Assembly: GCF_026627425.1 (NCBI RefSeq)
Contig: NZ_JAPNLH010000001.1
Location: 310,001 to 374,000, forward strand
Direction: 5' to 3'
From: Arthrobacter endolithicus
GTDB taxonomy: Bacteria > Actinomycetota > Actinomycetes > Actinomycetales > Micrococcaceae
DNA length: 64,000 nucleotides
The notes under the pieces were generated by a model, which did no database searches, had not been told where the DNA came from, and was given only the letters and a program-made list of their open reading frames with translations. Numbering within the stretch: position 1 is the first letter of the stretch; the number at the start of each line of letters is the position of its first letter. Positions 10,804 through 20,132 of the stretch are shown in pieces. The position numbers and the translations under genes are program-made.

Positions 10804-11970
10804 TTAGCCGGCGGTCAGCGAAGCGCTGAACAGGTCCAACAGCGCCGGAAGGCCACCCTGATCACGGGCCCGGCGCTGGCGGACGGACCCGGTTCCGCGC
10901 TCTACCATCCGCGCCAGCCCGTCGGCTGCGAACTCGGAATCGCCAGCTTCGACCAGTGCGGGCTGCACCAGCGCCAGCAGAGCGGCGGTAACATCCGCTG
11001 CAGGCGCCAACCGGCCGGTTGCCGGGTGAATTAAATCCTCGGAAAGCCCGTGCCGGGCAGCCTGCCACAGGGCCGCGTCGAGGAGTTCCGGGGTCAGCTG
11101 CTGGCCCGCGTACGCTGAACCGGCTGGCGCTGAACCGGCTGGCGCTGAACCGGCTGGCGCTGAACCGGGATGGGCCGGGTCGGGCTGTGATGGGCCGTTC
11201 AACGCGGTAGTCACCAGGGCACGGATCAGGACAGCCAGCAGTACGGAATCGCGTGCCTCGAGTTGTGCGTCGCAGGCCCGGACCTCCAGGGTGGGATAGT
11301 TCTCGGACAACCGTGCCACCCACGTGATCACGCCTCGATCAATGATGACGCCGGTGTCGATGAGGTGCTGGACCCGGTCTTCGTAGTCGGCAGCGCCATT
11401 GAAGACGGGCGGGATTCCCTGGACCGGCCAGCGCCGGTAGCTGATCGTCCGCCAGCTTTCGAAACCGCTGTCCCGGTCCTGCCAAAACGGCGAGTTGGCG
11501 CTCAAAGCCACCAGGGTCGGCAGCCACGGCCGGATCCGGTTGAGTGCTCTGACCCCAGCTTCCTTATCGGGTACGTTGACATGGACGTGCAGCCCGTTGA
11601 CGTACTGGTCCGCAACGATGGCACGGGCGCTGCCCCGAAGCCGGTGGTAGCGCCGGTCGTCCGTAATCTCCGGGGGTGCCTCGTCCATTTTTGGCGCGGC
11701 TCCGGTGCTCGCGGCGCGGGCCAGTGACTTATGGGCTGCCTTGGACAGCTCCCCGCGGAAGGCCAGCAGGGATTCGAGCGCTTCTTGAGCCGTGTGGCAC
11801 GGGGGAGTGGATGTCTCCAACTGGCATGCCAGCAGCTCATGCTGGATGTCGCCGTCGTCCACGTGCACGGACGCCTGCAGCCTAGCGCTGACCTCAGAGC
11901 TGATGAACTTGGGCAGCCCCGTTGCCGGGTCCACCAACAGGTACTCTTCCTCTATCCCGAACGTGACCAT
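10804..11970 (-). CDS. GCS2-family carboxylate-amine ligase (YbdK-like glutamate-cysteine ligase homologue)
   Basis: A 388-residue protein of the glutamate-cysteine ligase type 2 family. The N-terminus TFGIEEEYLLVDPATG, the HELLACQLETSTPPCH segment, VNGLHVHVNVPD and LVALSANSPFWQDRDSGFESWR are YbdK signatures that bind ATP and the gamma-carboxyl substrate. YbdK homologues have weak gamma-glutamylcysteine activity in vitro; the cell substrate is not known. An insert of Gly-Ser-Ala-Pro-Ala repeats (about residues 267-286) comes from a 15-bp tandem repeat and may be a flexible, variable-length loop. The gene converges on prfB with an 88-bp gap. Confidence 0.9.
   Translation of the reverse strand: MVTFGIEEEYLLVDPATGLPKFISSEVSARLQASVHVDDGDIQHELLACQLETSTPPCHTAQEALESLLAFRGELSKAAHKSLARAASTGAAPKMDEAPPEITDDRRYHRLRGSARAIVADQYVNGLHVHVNVPDKEAGVRALNRIRPWLPTLVALSANSPFWQDRDSGFESWRTISYRRWPVQGIPPVFNGAADYEDRVQHLIDTGVIIDRGVITWVARLSENYPTLEVRACDAQLEARDSVLLAVLIRALVTTALNGPSQPDPAHPGSAPAGSAPAGSAPAGSAYAGQQLTPELLDAALWQAARHGLSEDLIHPATGRLAPAADVTAALLALVQPALVEAGDSEFAADGLARMVERGTGSVRQRRARDQGGLPALLDLFSASLTAG
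11113..11169. repeat. 15-bp tandem repeat inside the YbdK-like gene
   Basis: The unit gctgaaccggctggc occurs three times head to tail from 11114, then a partial fourth copy. It is in frame (15 bp) and encodes Ala-Gly-Ser-Ala-Pro repeats on the minus strand, so slippage would change loop length without breaking the gene. Confidence 0.9.
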
Positions 11971-12185
11971 GATGCTCCTGAAGTAGCCGACCCCACGAGC
12001 CTAGTCGAGGGCTGCCGGCGACGTGCTTGTGCGTTCTTGGCTGCTCTGCGCAGCGACACGCCCCCGCGTTGCGGCGATTGACTACTAGGAATGTCTATAG
12101 TCGATAAGCCGGTGGATTCTTCCCCCCACCCAATACCCGAGCACCGGCATGTCAGAATCCTTCGCTGACTGGGTCCAGAAGAGCC

Positions 12186-12929
12186 ATGATTCGTTTCGAT
12201 AACGTCACCAAGATTTACGACCAGAAGACCCGTCCGGCACTGGACTCGATCTCGCTGGAAATCGACCGTGGGGAGTTCGCCTTCCTGGTCGGTGCCTCCG
12301 GCTCAGGCAAATCCACGTTTCTGCGTTTGGTGCTCAAAGAAGACCACGCCACCCGCGGCGTCGTGTACGTAGCGGGCCAGAACGTGGCGAAGATTTCCAG
12401 CTGGCGGGTGCCGAAGCTGCGCCGCGGCATTGGCGTTGTCTTTCAGGATTTCCGCCTGCTGCCCAATAAGACCGTCTTCGCAAACGTGGCCTTTGCCATG
12501 CAGGTGATCGGCAAAAGCCGCGGGATCATCCGCGAGACCGTGCCCGAGGTATTGAAAACCGTCGGGCTTGAAGGCAAAGAAAACCGTCTGCCGCATGAAC
12601 TCTCGGGAGGAGAGCAGCAGCGGGTGGCGATTGCGCGCGCCGTCGTGAATAAGCCCGGGATCCTGCTGGCCGACGAGCCCACCGGAAACCTGGACCCCAC
12701 TACATCGCTGGGGATTATGAAAGTGCTGGACAAGATTAACCGCAACGGCACCACTGTGGTGATGGCAACGCATGACGACGACATCGTCAACGAGATGCGC
12801 AAGCGCGTCATTGAGCTGCGCAACGGCGTTGTTCTACGGGACGAGGCGAAGGCCCTGTACACGTCGATGATCCCGGTAATTCCGGCGGCTGACTTTGGGT
12901 CCGGATTGTCCGCGGAGGCCAACAAGTGA
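12186..12929 (+). CDS. ftsE: Cell division ATP-binding protein FtsE
   Basis: A 247-residue ABC-type ATPase that, with FtsX, controls peptidoglycan hydrolases at the division site. Walker A is GASGSGKST, the Q-loop lies in [12 protein letters not shown] (the FtsE-typical FQDFRLL), the ABC signature is [14 protein letters not shown] and Walker B is [13 protein letters not shown], followed by the H-loop ATHDDDIV. Its length exceeds the usual ~225 because of a C-terminal tail ending in SAEANK. It overlaps ftsX by four bases (GTGA), so the pair is translationally coupled. Confidence 0.97.
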   Translation: MIRFDNVTKIYDQKTRPALDSISLEIDRGEFAFLVGASGSGKSTFLRLVLKEDHATRGVVYVAGQNVAKISSWRVPKLRRGIGVVFQDFRLLPNKTVFANVAFAMQVIGKSRGIIRETVPEVLKTVGLEGKENRLPHELSGGEQQRVAIARAVVNKPGILLADEPTGNLDPTTSLGIMKVLDKINRNGTTVVMATHDDDIVNEMRKRVIELRNGVVLRDEAKALYTSMIPVIPAADFGSGLSAEANK

Positions 12930-13840
12930 GAGTCGCCTTTATCCTCGGCGAAATCGGCGGCGGTCTGCGCCGGAACGTTTCGATGGTGGTTTCGGTCATT
13001 TTGGTGACCTTTGTGTCGCTGACGTTCGTCGGTACCGCCGGGATGCTGCAGATGCAGATCAATCAGATGAAGGGCTACTGGTACGACAAGGTACAGGTTG
13101 CGGTCTTTTTGTGTGTCGACACGTCCACGTCTCCCACCTGCGCCTCCGGACCGGCCACCGATGAGCAGAAAAAGAACATAGAGACGCTGCTGGATTCAGC
13201 CGCGGTGAAGCCCTATGTGACTAGTTGGGCCTATGAGTCGCAGGCCGATGCGCTCAAGCACTTCAAGGAGCAGTTCGCGAATTCGCCGATCGTCGATTCG
13301 GTCACCGCGGATCAGCTCCCGGCGTCCTTCCGGGTAAATATGGTCAATCCGGAAAAGTACCAGATCATCAACGAGACCTTCTCTGCCACCCCGGGCGTGG
13401 AAACGGTGATTGATCAGCGTCAGCTTCTAGAGAAACTCTTCTCCGTGATGAATATTGCCTCCCTGGTGGCGGTGGGGATTGCGGGTCTGATGATCATTTG
13501 CGCTATCCTGCTCATCGCTACCACTATCCGGCTTTCGGCGTTCAGCCGACGGCGGGAAACCGGCATTATGCGGCTGGTCGGTGCGTCCAAGGCGGTGATC
13601 CAGCTGCCCTTTGTGCTGGAGGGCGTTATCGCCGCGGTGATCGGGGCCGTGCTGGCCTCCGGCACGGTCTGGGCCGTTGCTAAGTTCTTTATCCAGGATT
13701 ACCTGGCGAACCAGTACAAAGACACGGCGTTCATCTCGGCCAATCAGGTGCTGATTCTGACACCGGGACTGCTGGTGCTGGGCATTCTGCTGGCGGGTAT
13801 TTCCTCGCTGCTGACTTTGCGCAAGTATTTGAAGGTGTAA
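12926..13840 (+). CDS. ftsX: Cell division membrane protein FtsX
   Basis: A 304-residue FtsX permease-type protein starting at GTG 12926. It opens [20 protein letters not shown], the actinobacterial FtsX start. A first membrane helix (residues ~20-45) is followed by an extracellular loop of about 120 residues with two Cys ([13 protein letters not shown]), then three further helices near residues 175-200, 225-250 and 275-298. The cytoplasmic motif [18 protein letters not shown] couples to FtsE. The extracellular loop recruits a wall hydrolase, very probably the M23 protein encoded next. Confidence 0.95.
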   Translation: MRVAFILGEIGGGLRRNVSMVVSVILVTFVSLTFVGTAGMLQMQINQMKGYWYDKVQVAVFLCVDTSTSPTCASGPATDEQKKNIETLLDSAAVKPYVTSWAYESQADALKHFKEQFANSPIVDSVTADQLPASFRVNMVNPEKYQIINETFSATPGVETVIDQRQLLEKLFSVMNIASLVAVGIAGLMIICAILLIATTIRLSAFSRRRETGIMRLVGASKAVIQLPFVLEGVIAAVIGAVLASGTVWAVAKFFIQDYLANQYKDTAFISANQVLILTPGLLVLGILLAGISSLLTLRKYLKV

Positions 13841-13868
13841 GGATTTGACCATCGAGGAGACACAGCGC

Positions 13869-15302
13869 ATGGCTAAGATGCTCGAGCACGGACGCCTGGG
13901 TGCCCCTGGTGCTCCGGCGCTGCGTGCCCGGAGTCTGCGGACGCGCAGGCGCACCAGCGCCATCAGCGCAGCCATGGTCGCTGTTCTGGCGGCGGCGCTG
14001 CTCAGCGGCGCCCCCGCAGCGCAGGCGGACAACCTCGATGACCAGGCTAAGGCGCTGCAAAGTCAGGCCAACGATGTCGAATCGTCGCTGGAGTTCCTCG
14101 ACGCCGGCATAGCCACTGCCGCTGCCAATCTCACCCTTTACCGGGGCCAGCTTCCGGGAGCGCAGGCTGCGCTGTCGGATGCCCAGACGCGCGTCAGCGC
14201 TGCCACCGGCGCCGTCGACGCCCTGGCCGCACGGGTAAGCCTGGCGCAGCAGAACAAGGACAAAATTACCGGTCAAATCCAGGCCGATAAAGATAAGCTC
14301 ACTGATACCAAGAAGCTGATCGGTCAGATTGCGGCTCAGTCCTACAAATCCGGCGGGGTACCTTCCAACCTGAGCCTGTTCTTCGGCTCCAGTTCCAAGG
14401 GCAACCTCGCGGACGGGATGGACCTGGCGGATCAGGCCATGCGGAGCCAGAATTCCATGCTTGACAAGCTCTCGCAGCAGAACGCCACCAACGTGAACTC
14501 GCAGGCAAGGCTCGTGGCCGTGGAAGCGGAGATCACGGACCTTAAGAGCAAGGCGGATGCTGCCCTAGCTGCCGAGAAGACAGCCCGTGACGAGGCCGAG
14601 GCCAAGAAGGCAGCGGTGGACAAGCTCGTTGCCGATGCCGCGGCTCTGGACGCGGAGCTGACGGCCAAGAAACCGCAGATCCAGGCGAAGATGGCGGTCG
14701 TGAAGGCCCAGCAGGAGGCCGTGGCCGGTCAGATCGCGGAGCGGCAGCGTCAGGAACTGGCCGCGGCAGCGGCGGCAGAAGCGGCCAGGGTTGCAGCGGA
14801 AGCGGCTGCCGCAGCGGCGGCCGGCAACAATAGTTATGTGCCCCCGGCGCCCCAGGCCCAGGGCAGTCCGTCCGCTTTCGGCCTCCGGCATCCCTTTGCC
14901 GCCAACATTGAGATTACTTCCGCATTCGTCAAACATCGTCCCGTCCCGCCAGGAACGATCGATTTCAACGGGACCGGGTTTTACGACCACACCGGCATTG
15001 ATTTCGGTGCACCCTGTGGCACGCCCATCTACGCACCTGCCGCCGGAACTGTGACCACCGCGGGCTGGACGCCGTACGGCGGTGGTTACACGGTAATGAT
15101 CAGCCACGGCGTGATACAGGGAAATGCCCTGACCACGGTTTACTACCACAATGCCTCCGTGACAGTCCGGGCCGGACAGCACGTGAATGTGGGAGACCTG
15201 ATCGCAAACTCCGGCAACACCGGAAACTCCACCGGCTGCCACGCCCACTTCGAAACATGGCTCAACGGCAGCCCCGTGGACCCTATGCCGCTGCTCGGCT
15301 GA
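13869..15302 (+). CDS. Exported coiled-coil M23 family metallopeptidase
   Basis: A 477-residue exported peptidoglycan hydrolase. The start ATG 13869 has GAGGAG upstream; a TTG at 13845 is the other option. A basic segment and hydrophobic stretch (SAAMVAVLAAALLSGAPAAQA) form the signal peptide. Residues ~45-330 are predicted coiled coil with heptad-like Ala/Lys/Gln and an Ala-rich end, then the LytM/M23 domain. There DHTGIDFGAPCGTPI supplies the first metal ligands (H, D) and CHAHFETW the HxH motif. EnvC- and RipC-like proteins with this layout are activated by FtsEX, and it lies five bases after ftsX, so it probably splits wall at the septum. Confidence 0.92.
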   Translation: MAKMLEHGRLGAPGAPALRARSLRTRRRTSAISAAMVAVLAAALLSGAPAAQADNLDDQAKALQSQANDVESSLEFLDAGIATAAANLTLYRGQLPGAQAALSDAQTRVSAATGAVDALAARVSLAQQNKDKITGQIQADKDKLTDTKKLIGQIAAQSYKSGGVPSNLSLFFGSSSKGNLADGMDLADQAMRSQNSMLDKLSQQNATNVNSQARLVAVEAEITDLKSKADAALAAEKTARDEAEAKKAAVDKLVADAAALDAELTAKKPQIQAKMAVVKAQQEAVAGQIAERQRQELAAAAAAEAARVAAEAAAAAAAGNNSYVPPAPQAQGSPSAFGLRHPFAANIEITSAFVKHRPVPPGTIDFNGTGFYDHTGIDFGAPCGTPIYAPAAGTVTTAGWTPYGGGYTVMISHGVIQGNALTTVYYHNASVTVRAGQHVNVGDLIANSGNTGNSTGCHAHFETWLNGSPVDPMPLLG

Positions 15303-15362
15303 CGACCTGCTCGGCTGCCACGCTGCTTGGCTGACGACCTGCTCGGCTGACACGCTGCTTGG
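15299..15362. repeat. 32-bp tandem repeat, two copies
   Basis: Units 15299-15330 and 15331-15362 differ by one base. The stop codon of the M23 gene lies in the first unit. The repeated ctgctcggctga / ctgcttggctga pattern looks like a local duplication of the 3' end of the gene. I see no hairpin strong enough for a terminator in it. Confidence 0.85.
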
Positions 15363-15499
15363 CTGAAACCGGATGACTACGCCTCGATCAGGCCGGACCC
15401 GACCGTTTCTGCCAGCTATCGTGCCCCTGCGGCATAATGGATGCGCGTAGACTGGGAAGTCCTGTGTTAAAACCGCTATGACGTCCGAGGAGTAATGCC

Positions 15500-15970
15500 G
15501 TGCCGAAAGAAAGTGGCCGCAAGGTGGTGGCCACCAACCGTAAGGCCCAGCACGATTACCACGTCATGGACACCTTCGAGGCCGGGCTGGTCCTGATGGG
15601 TACCGAGGTCAAGTCGCTGCGCGAGGGGCGGGCCTCTCTGGTGGACGGATTCGCCACCCTTTACAACGACGAATTGTGGCTGGAATCCGTCTACATTCCT
15701 GAATATCTCAACGGCAGCTGGACCAACCACTCCGCCCGCCGGCGCCGGAAACTTCTGTTGCACCGCGAAGAACTGGAAAAAATCAGTCACAAGACCAGGG
15801 AGTCAGGCTTCACGATCGTGCCGCTGCAGCTGTATTTCCTGGATGGCAGGGCAAAAGTGGAAATTGCCATTGCGAAGGGCAAAAAGGACTACGACAAGCG
15901 CCAGACGTTGCGCGAAAAGCAGGACAACCGTGAGGCGCTGCGCGCCATGCGGGAGAAGAACCGCAGCTAG
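15500..15970 (+). CDS. smpB: SsrA-binding protein SmpB
   Basis: A 156-residue tmRNA-binding protein required for trans-translation. It starts at GTG 15500 with GAGGAG ahead. SmpB signatures are [47 protein letters not shown] and the C-terminal basic tail [20 protein letters not shown] that folds as a helix in the ribosome. Its RNA partner ssrA lies 2.3 kb downstream on the same strand, so both halves of the ribosome-rescue system are here. Confidence 0.97.
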   Translation: MPKESGRKVVATNRKAQHDYHVMDTFEAGLVLMGTEVKSLREGRASLVDGFATLYNDELWLESVYIPEYLNGSWTNHSARRRRKLLLHREELEKISHKTRESGFTIVPLQLYFLDGRAKVEIAIAKGKKDYDKRQTLREKQDNREALRAMREKNRS

Positions 15971-16852
15971 ATGCCTGGACTGCAGCAATTCTTCGGGACC
16001 TGGGCGCTGGATCCGTGGGCTCTTGTCCTCCTCCTGATGGCCGGTGGCCTGTATGCCTTCGGCCTGGCGCGGGCCAGGACGGCCGGAACCCGCTGGCCCG
16101 TGTGGCGGGTGCTCAGCTTCTATCTGTTGGGCCTGGGAACGTATTCATTCATTTCCTTCGGTTTTCTGGGGACGTATTCCACCGACCTGCGCTGGGCCTT
16201 TTCCGTCCGTTTGGCGCTGCTGTTATTTGTGGTGCCGATTCTGCTCGCCCTGGGATTGCCCCTCGGGCTGGCGCAGGCGGCCATTACCAATCCCGGTTTG
16301 CGCCGTGGTCTAAGTGCCGTGGGACGGTGGCCGATGAAGTTTTTCGGCAACGCCGCGGTCGCGCCACTGGTGGGCCTGCTGCTGTTCTCTGCGATGCTGA
16401 CGCCGCTGGCCGGATTTGCCAGGCTTAGCCCGCCGTTGGAAGGGCTCCTCAGCGTAGGCATACCGCTGCTGGGGCTATTGCTGGTGCTGCCCATCACCGA
16501 GGCCCGCACCCGGACCACCACGTCGCTGCTGATGCTGCAGTTTGTCTTCGCCTTTATCGAGCTGCTGGCTGATGCGATTCCGGGGGTTTTGCTGCGGCTC
16601 AACAGTGCCGTACTCGACGGCGCCGCGGCAGTAGCCGGGGTGCATCCGGCCTGGTTTCCCAACCCTTTGCGGGATCAGCAGCTCGCGGGTGACTGGCTCT
16701 GGTTTATCTGCGAGGCAGCGGATCTGCCGATCATCATCTTGCTCTTTGTCCGCTTTTCCCAGACCGACAAGGGCGAACGCAAGGTGTTGGACGAGATGAG
16801 CGATGACGAAATGGACGCGCTGAACGAGGCACACCTGTTCCGGCATGGCTAA
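15971..16852 (+). CDS. CtaG-like cytochrome c oxidase assembly membrane protein
   Basis: A 293-residue polytopic membrane protein that begins immediately after the smpB stop. Six to seven hydrophobic segments are visible, including ALVLLLMAGGLYAFGLA, LLLFVVPILLALGLPLGLA and LLLVLPITE. The layout and the segment DPWALVLL...RWPVWRV match the caa3-type CtaG family, which helps copper insertion or assembly of cytochrome oxidase. The C-terminus is acidic and soluble (DEMSDDEMDALNEAHLF). Usual CtaG membrane His residues are few here, so copper handling is inference. Confidence 0.75.
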   Translation: MPGLQQFFGTWALDPWALVLLLMAGGLYAFGLARARTAGTRWPVWRVLSFYLLGLGTYSFISFGFLGTYSTDLRWAFSVRLALLLFVVPILLALGLPLGLAQAAITNPGLRRGLSAVGRWPMKFFGNAAVAPLVGLLLFSAMLTPLAGFARLSPPLEGLLSVGIPLLGLLLVLPITEARTRTTTSLLMLQFVFAFIELLADAIPGVLLRLNSAVLDGAAAVAGVHPAWFPNPLRDQQLAGDWLWFICEAADLPIIILLFVRFSQTDKGERKVLDEMSDDEMDALNEAHLFRHG

Positions 16853-18140
16853 GCGAATGATCCGCCGATGGTGGCTCGGCCTGATTGCTGCTTTGGCCGC
16901 AGTGCTGGTGCTGCTGCTCGCCGTCAACTCTGCCCCGCCCCGGCCAACGACAGGCCCTTCAACAGCCCTCCCTCCAACAACTGCCGCTTCAACGACAGGC
17001 CCTTCAACGACAGGCCCTTCAACGACAGGGCAGACGACGACGGCGCCAAACCGGCCGCCGTCATCCGCTGCCGTTCCGTCCCCGGTTCAGGAAGCCCAAC
17101 GGACGCTGGCGGCGCTGACGCCGGAGCAGCGGGTCGGACAGGTGCTCATGGTAAGTTCGCCCGTGAGCGGGCCGGACGCGGCGACTTTGGCCGCACTTAG
17201 CGACAACCACGTGGGCAACGTCTTCCTGAAGGGACGCAGCTACGCCGGAGCGGACGCGGTGGCCGGCGTAGCTGCGTCCCTGCGGGCCCAGGTGTCCGTG
17301 CTGAGCACCGCGGGCGTTCGGCAGTTCATTGCGACCGATCAAGAGGGCGGCATGGTCCAGATTATGAATGGACCTGGCTTTTCAGATATTCCGGCTGCCG
17401 TTGATCAGGGTGCCGTGGATCCGGGCCAATTGCGGGCGGACGCAGGTCTCTGGGGGCGCGAACTGGCGGGCGCGGGCATCAATGTTAACTTTGCACCGTC
17501 GCTCGATACCGTTCCCGGCGCGGCTTTTGCACCGGCTAACGGTCCGATCGGACGCTTTGGCCGGGAGTATGGCTACACCCCGGCGGACGTGTCGGCGCAC
17601 GGCGTCGCGTTTGCCCAAGGTATGGCGGACGCGGGGGTGGCGTCGACCGTCAAACACTTCCCCGGATTAGGGAGGGTCCGAGCCAATACGGATGACAGCG
17701 CCGGCGTCACGGACGTCGCCACGGTACGCAATGACCCCTTCATTGCGCCATTCCGTAATGCGGTGCGCGCCGGTGTGCGCTGGCTGATGATCTCTAGCGC
17801 GTCTTATCCTTCGATAGACCCCGGACAAATTGCGCCGTTTTCTTCCGTCATCATGCGGGACATGGTCCGTGACGACCTCGGATTCACCGGCATCATCGTC
17901 TCCGACGACATCTGCGACGCCGTTCAACTCTCTTTTGCGGCGCCGTCGGACCGGGCAGCGGACTTTATCGCCGCCGGCGGGACCATGGCGTTATGCACCA
18001 ACCAAAACATCCTGCCGCAGCTGTATCAAGGGATCCTGACACGGCGGGCGGCAGACCCGGCCTTTGCTGCCGTCGTCGACGCAGCAGCACTTAAGGTCCT
18101 CCAGATCAAAGCCGAAAGCGGGCTGTTGCCAGTCCGTTGA
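16845..18140 (+). CDS. Exported GH3 family beta-N-acetylhexosaminidase-like hydrolase
   Basis: A 431-residue exported protein overlapping the preceding gene by eight bases. A signal segment (WWLGLIAALAAVLVLLLAVNS) is followed by a Thr/Ser/Pro linker built on a 15-bp repeat, then a GH3 barrel. The NagZ-type signature is VKHFPGLGRVRANTDDS, which holds the His-Asp dyad region, preceded by ATDQEGGMVQ and followed by MISSASYPSIDP and GFTGIIVSDDICDA, the last holding the likely nucleophile Asp. NagZ enzymes remove GlcNAc from muropeptides. Location outside the membrane suggests wall recycling or remodelling. Confidence 0.9.
   Translation: MAKRMIRRWWLGLIAALAAVLVLLLAVNSAPPRPTTGPSTALPPTTAASTTGPSTTGPSTTGQTTTAPNRPPSSAAVPSPVQEAQRTLAALTPEQRVGQVLMVSSPVSGPDAATLAALSDNHVGNVFLKGRSYAGADAVAGVAASLRAQVSVLSTAGVRQFIATDQEGGMVQIMNGPGFSDIPAAVDQGAVDPGQLRADAGLWGRELAGAGINVNFAPSLDTVPGAAFAPANGPIGRFGREYGYTPADVSAHGVAFAQGMADAGVASTVKHFPGLGRVRANTDDSAGVTDVATVRNDPFIAPFRNAVRAGVRWLMISSASYPSIDPGQIAPFSSVIMRDMVRDDLGFTGIIVSDDICDAVQLSFAAPSDRAADFIAAGGTMALCTNQNILPQLYQGILTRRAADPAFAAVVDAAALKVLQIKAESGLLPVR
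16946..17030. repeat. 15-bp repeats encoding the Thr-Ser-Pro linker of the GH3 enzyme
   Basis: The unit aacgacaggcccttc occurs at 16946, 16991 and 17006, with a partial copy at 17021. All copies are in frame and encode Thr-Thr-Gly-Pro-Ser, so repeat number sets linker length. Confidence 0.85.
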
Positions 18141-18252
18141 GGAACGCAGCGTGAAAGGCGAGGGAGAATACAAGTCGGTGCAAGTGCGATAGACTGAGTG
18201 ATCCGGTAGTTCTTGAACGTTTGAGGGCCGCTGGACTTTGATAAAACAACAT

Positions 18253-18616
18253 GGGGATGACTGGTTTCGACGGTGTTCGTCGCGACAGGTGAAGCGGGCC
18301 GAGGATACAGGGTTATCTCGTAAACGCTCTCTGTAAACCAATAAGTGCCAAAACATCGCGCACTGACTTCGCTCTTGCTGCCTAAGCAGTAAGACAGTCC
18401 GTCAGACCGGGTCTGCTCTCGCCCCGGATCCTGGCGTCATTTAGAGGGCCACTGCTCTACGCCTTTGTTACAGGGGCATAGGGGACACTTATGTAACTGA
18501 GCCTGGCAGCTACTCGTTTGCAGGATAGCTGGGGCTGAGAAAAACCGACGCAAACTGCGCCCGGAGAAGACCTGACAACACAACATCGGACGGGGGTTCA
18601 ATTCCCCCCATCTCCA
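18253..18616 (+). ncRNA. ssrA: Transfer-messenger RNA (tmRNA)
   Basis: The 5' end GGGGATGACTGGTTTCGACG is the tRNA-like half and the 3' end GGTTCAATTCCCCCCATCTCC is the T-arm and acceptor strand; 5' GGGGATG pairs with 3' CATCTCC over seven positions with one G-U. The tag reading frame runs 18347-18385 and encodes AKTSRTDFALAA then TAA, a typical actinobacterial degradation tag. Pseudoknot-like segments lie between. After the discriminator A (18616) the genome reads CTG, not CCA, so CCA would have to be added by the nucleotidyltransferase. The 3' end abuts the integrase gene and is the likely ICE insertion point. Confidence 0.95.
18590..18616. other. Probable left attachment site (attL) of the ICE in the ssrA 3' end
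   Basis: Tyrosine integrases often use the 3' end of ssrA as attB, leaving the gene intact. The T-arm/acceptor segment ends at 18616 and the integrase gene starts 89 bp later, pointing away from ssrA. I searched by eye for a second copy of the T-arm sequence to the right and found none, so attR is probably outside the window and the exact crossover cannot be set. The direct repeat ctgctgaca (18653 and 18675) next to it could be an integrase arm site. Confidence 0.6.
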
Positions 18617-18623
18617 CTGATTT

Positions 18624-18643
18624 AGCCCCGGATTTCCGGGGCT
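18624..18643 (+). terminator. Rho-independent terminator of ssrA
   Basis: agccccgg-attt-ccggggct is a perfect 8-bp stem with a 4-base loop, followed by ttgtctttg. It lies eight bases after the tmRNA 3' end. Confidence 0.85.
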
Positions 18644-18704
18644 TTGTCTTTGCCTGCTGACATTTTTGGCGGATCTGCTGACAAAAAGTGGAAGAATCAG
18701 CGCT

Positions 18705-19841
18705 ATGGCATGGATCAAGGAGCGCCCGCGTAAGAGCGGAGCAATCTCCTATCTTGTGATGTGGCGCGATGCGGACAGCCGCAAAGGGGAAGCACTGACC
18801 TTTCATGATGAGGGTGAGGCCCGAATGCTTGTGCGCCTGCTGAACGCCAATGGTCAGTCATTCAAGATTGCACAGGCAGGCATCCTCAAAGTCCACGACA
18901 AGTCACCAACGCTTGAATCCGTGATGCAGCAGCATATTTCGATGCTGACCCGCGCCAGTGCCGGCACGGTGGGAAAATACCGTGCGATGATGCGGGACCA
19001 TATTGTTCCCCGCATTGGATACCTTCCGGTCACGGCGGTCGAGTATCCCCACCTCACGGACTGGATCAAGTGGATGCAGTCCAAGGGCTGTTCTGCCAAG
19101 ACAATTGCCAATGTCCATGGCCTGATTTCCGCGACCATGACGACTGCCATCAAGCTGAAGCTGCGCCCCGATAATCCCTGCGCGGGAATCAGCCTCCCGC
19201 GGAACGACCGGACTTCCGATCCCGCGTCGTTCCTTACCCATGAGGAATTTGAACTCATCTATAGGAACGTCCGTCCCCATTACCAGCCGTTCGTTCAGTT
19301 CCTGGTCGCCACCGGCCTCCGCTTCGGGGAAGCCACCGCTCTCACCGTCGGTGACGTAAACCTGCTGACTTTGCCAGCAAGCGTACGTGTGGAGAAGGCC
19401 TGGAAGAGCGGTGCCCGCGGAGTCATGTACGTCGGGCCACCGAAATCCGCAAAGGCGCGCAGGACGGTTTCTCTGCCGTCTGGCCTCACGGAGATTTTGC
19501 GGCCGCTGGTAGATGGACGCGATGACGGCGAGTTGCTGTTCTCCTCCCCGAATGGAGGGGCGATCCGTTCCGGTGGCATGCACAATTGGGTATGGCAACC
19601 GGCGCTCAAGGCAGCTCACGCCGAAGGGCTCCGAAAACAGCCCCGGGTCCACGACCTCCGCCATACCCATGCATCATGGTTAGTTCAGGAAGGCGTCAAC
19701 ATTTTCACGGTGTCCCGCCGTCTCGGGCACGAATCCATCACCACCACGTTGGACCGGTACTCGCATGTAATGCCTGACGCGCTGCGAGATGCGGCAGAGG
19801 CGATGGAACGGGCCATGACCCCAAAACCACACATCGGCTAG
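18705..19841 (+). CDS. Tyrosine recombinase (ICE integrase)
   Basis: A 378-residue phage-type integrase that catalyses integration and excision at the ssrA site. The N-terminal part (residues ~1-60) resembles an arm-type DNA-binding domain, residues ~65-155 a SAM-like core-binding domain (SAGTVGKYRAMMRDHI). The catalytic domain shows Arg in ATGLRFGEATAL (~204), HDLRHTHASWL with His and Arg (~315-318), RRLGHESITTT (~341) and the nucleophile Tyr in LDRYSHVM (~351). The start ATG 18705 is chosen because earlier in-frame codons lie in the attL region. It reads away from ssrA, as in other ssrA-integrated islands. Confidence 0.94.
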   Translation: MAWIKERPRKSGAISYLVMWRDADSRKGEALTFHDEGEARMLVRLLNANGQSFKIAQAGILKVHDKSPTLESVMQQHISMLTRASAGTVGKYRAMMRDHIVPRIGYLPVTAVEYPHLTDWIKWMQSKGCSAKTIANVHGLISATMTTAIKLKLRPDNPCAGISLPRNDRTSDPASFLTHEEFELIYRNVRPHYQPFVQFLVATGLRFGEATALTVGDVNLLTLPASVRVEKAWKSGARGVMYVGPPKSAKARRTVSLPSGLTEILRPLVDGRDDGELLFSSPNGGAIRSGGMHNWVWQPALKAAHAEGLRKQPRVHDLRHTHASWLVQEGVNIFTVSRRLGHESITTTLDRYSHVMPDALRDAAEAMERAMTPKPHIG

Positions 19842-19880
19842 GCCTAGCCCTGTCGCCGGAAGGCTTCGCAAGAAGACGGG

Positions 19881-20123
19881 TCAGAGATTCCGTAGCCTGC
19901 TGGCCCGTACTCCAATGAACCGGGGCGTCTGTTCTGCCGGCGGCAACGGCGGTACTGCCAGCATCTTGGCGATTGACTCAATGTCCTCCGACGTGAAAAC
20001 AACCTTGCCCTTTCCCCATTTCTCGTGGGGGAATCGGCCCTCGGCGGCTCCGGCCCGAAGCCACGCTTCCGTGCATTTCATGACGGCGGCCGCCTCGGCC
20101 GGCTCAAAGAATTCCAAACTCAT
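19881..20123 (-). CDS. Small helix-turn-helix protein, possible excisionase
   Basis: An 80-residue protein starting at ATG 20123 behind GAGGTGAT. The segment FFEPAEAAAVMKCTEAWLRAGAAEGRFPHEKWG looks like the winged HTH of MerR/excisionase-type proteins (helix, turn, then a wing with basic residues). It is encoded opposite to the integrase and next to its 3' end, a common place for the recombination directionality factor. Excisionase function is inferred from size, fold and position. Confidence 0.7.
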   Translation of the reverse strand: MSLEFFEPAEAAAVMKCTEAWLRAGAAEGRFPHEKWGKGKVVFTSEDIESIAKMLAVPPLPPAEQTPRFIGVRASRLRNL

Positions 20124-20132
20124 TTCATCACC

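Noticed and set aside
18550-18700. A CRISPR-like or repeat array near ssrA
   Set aside because: Only the tmRNA, its terminator and one short direct repeat are present; no regular spacing.
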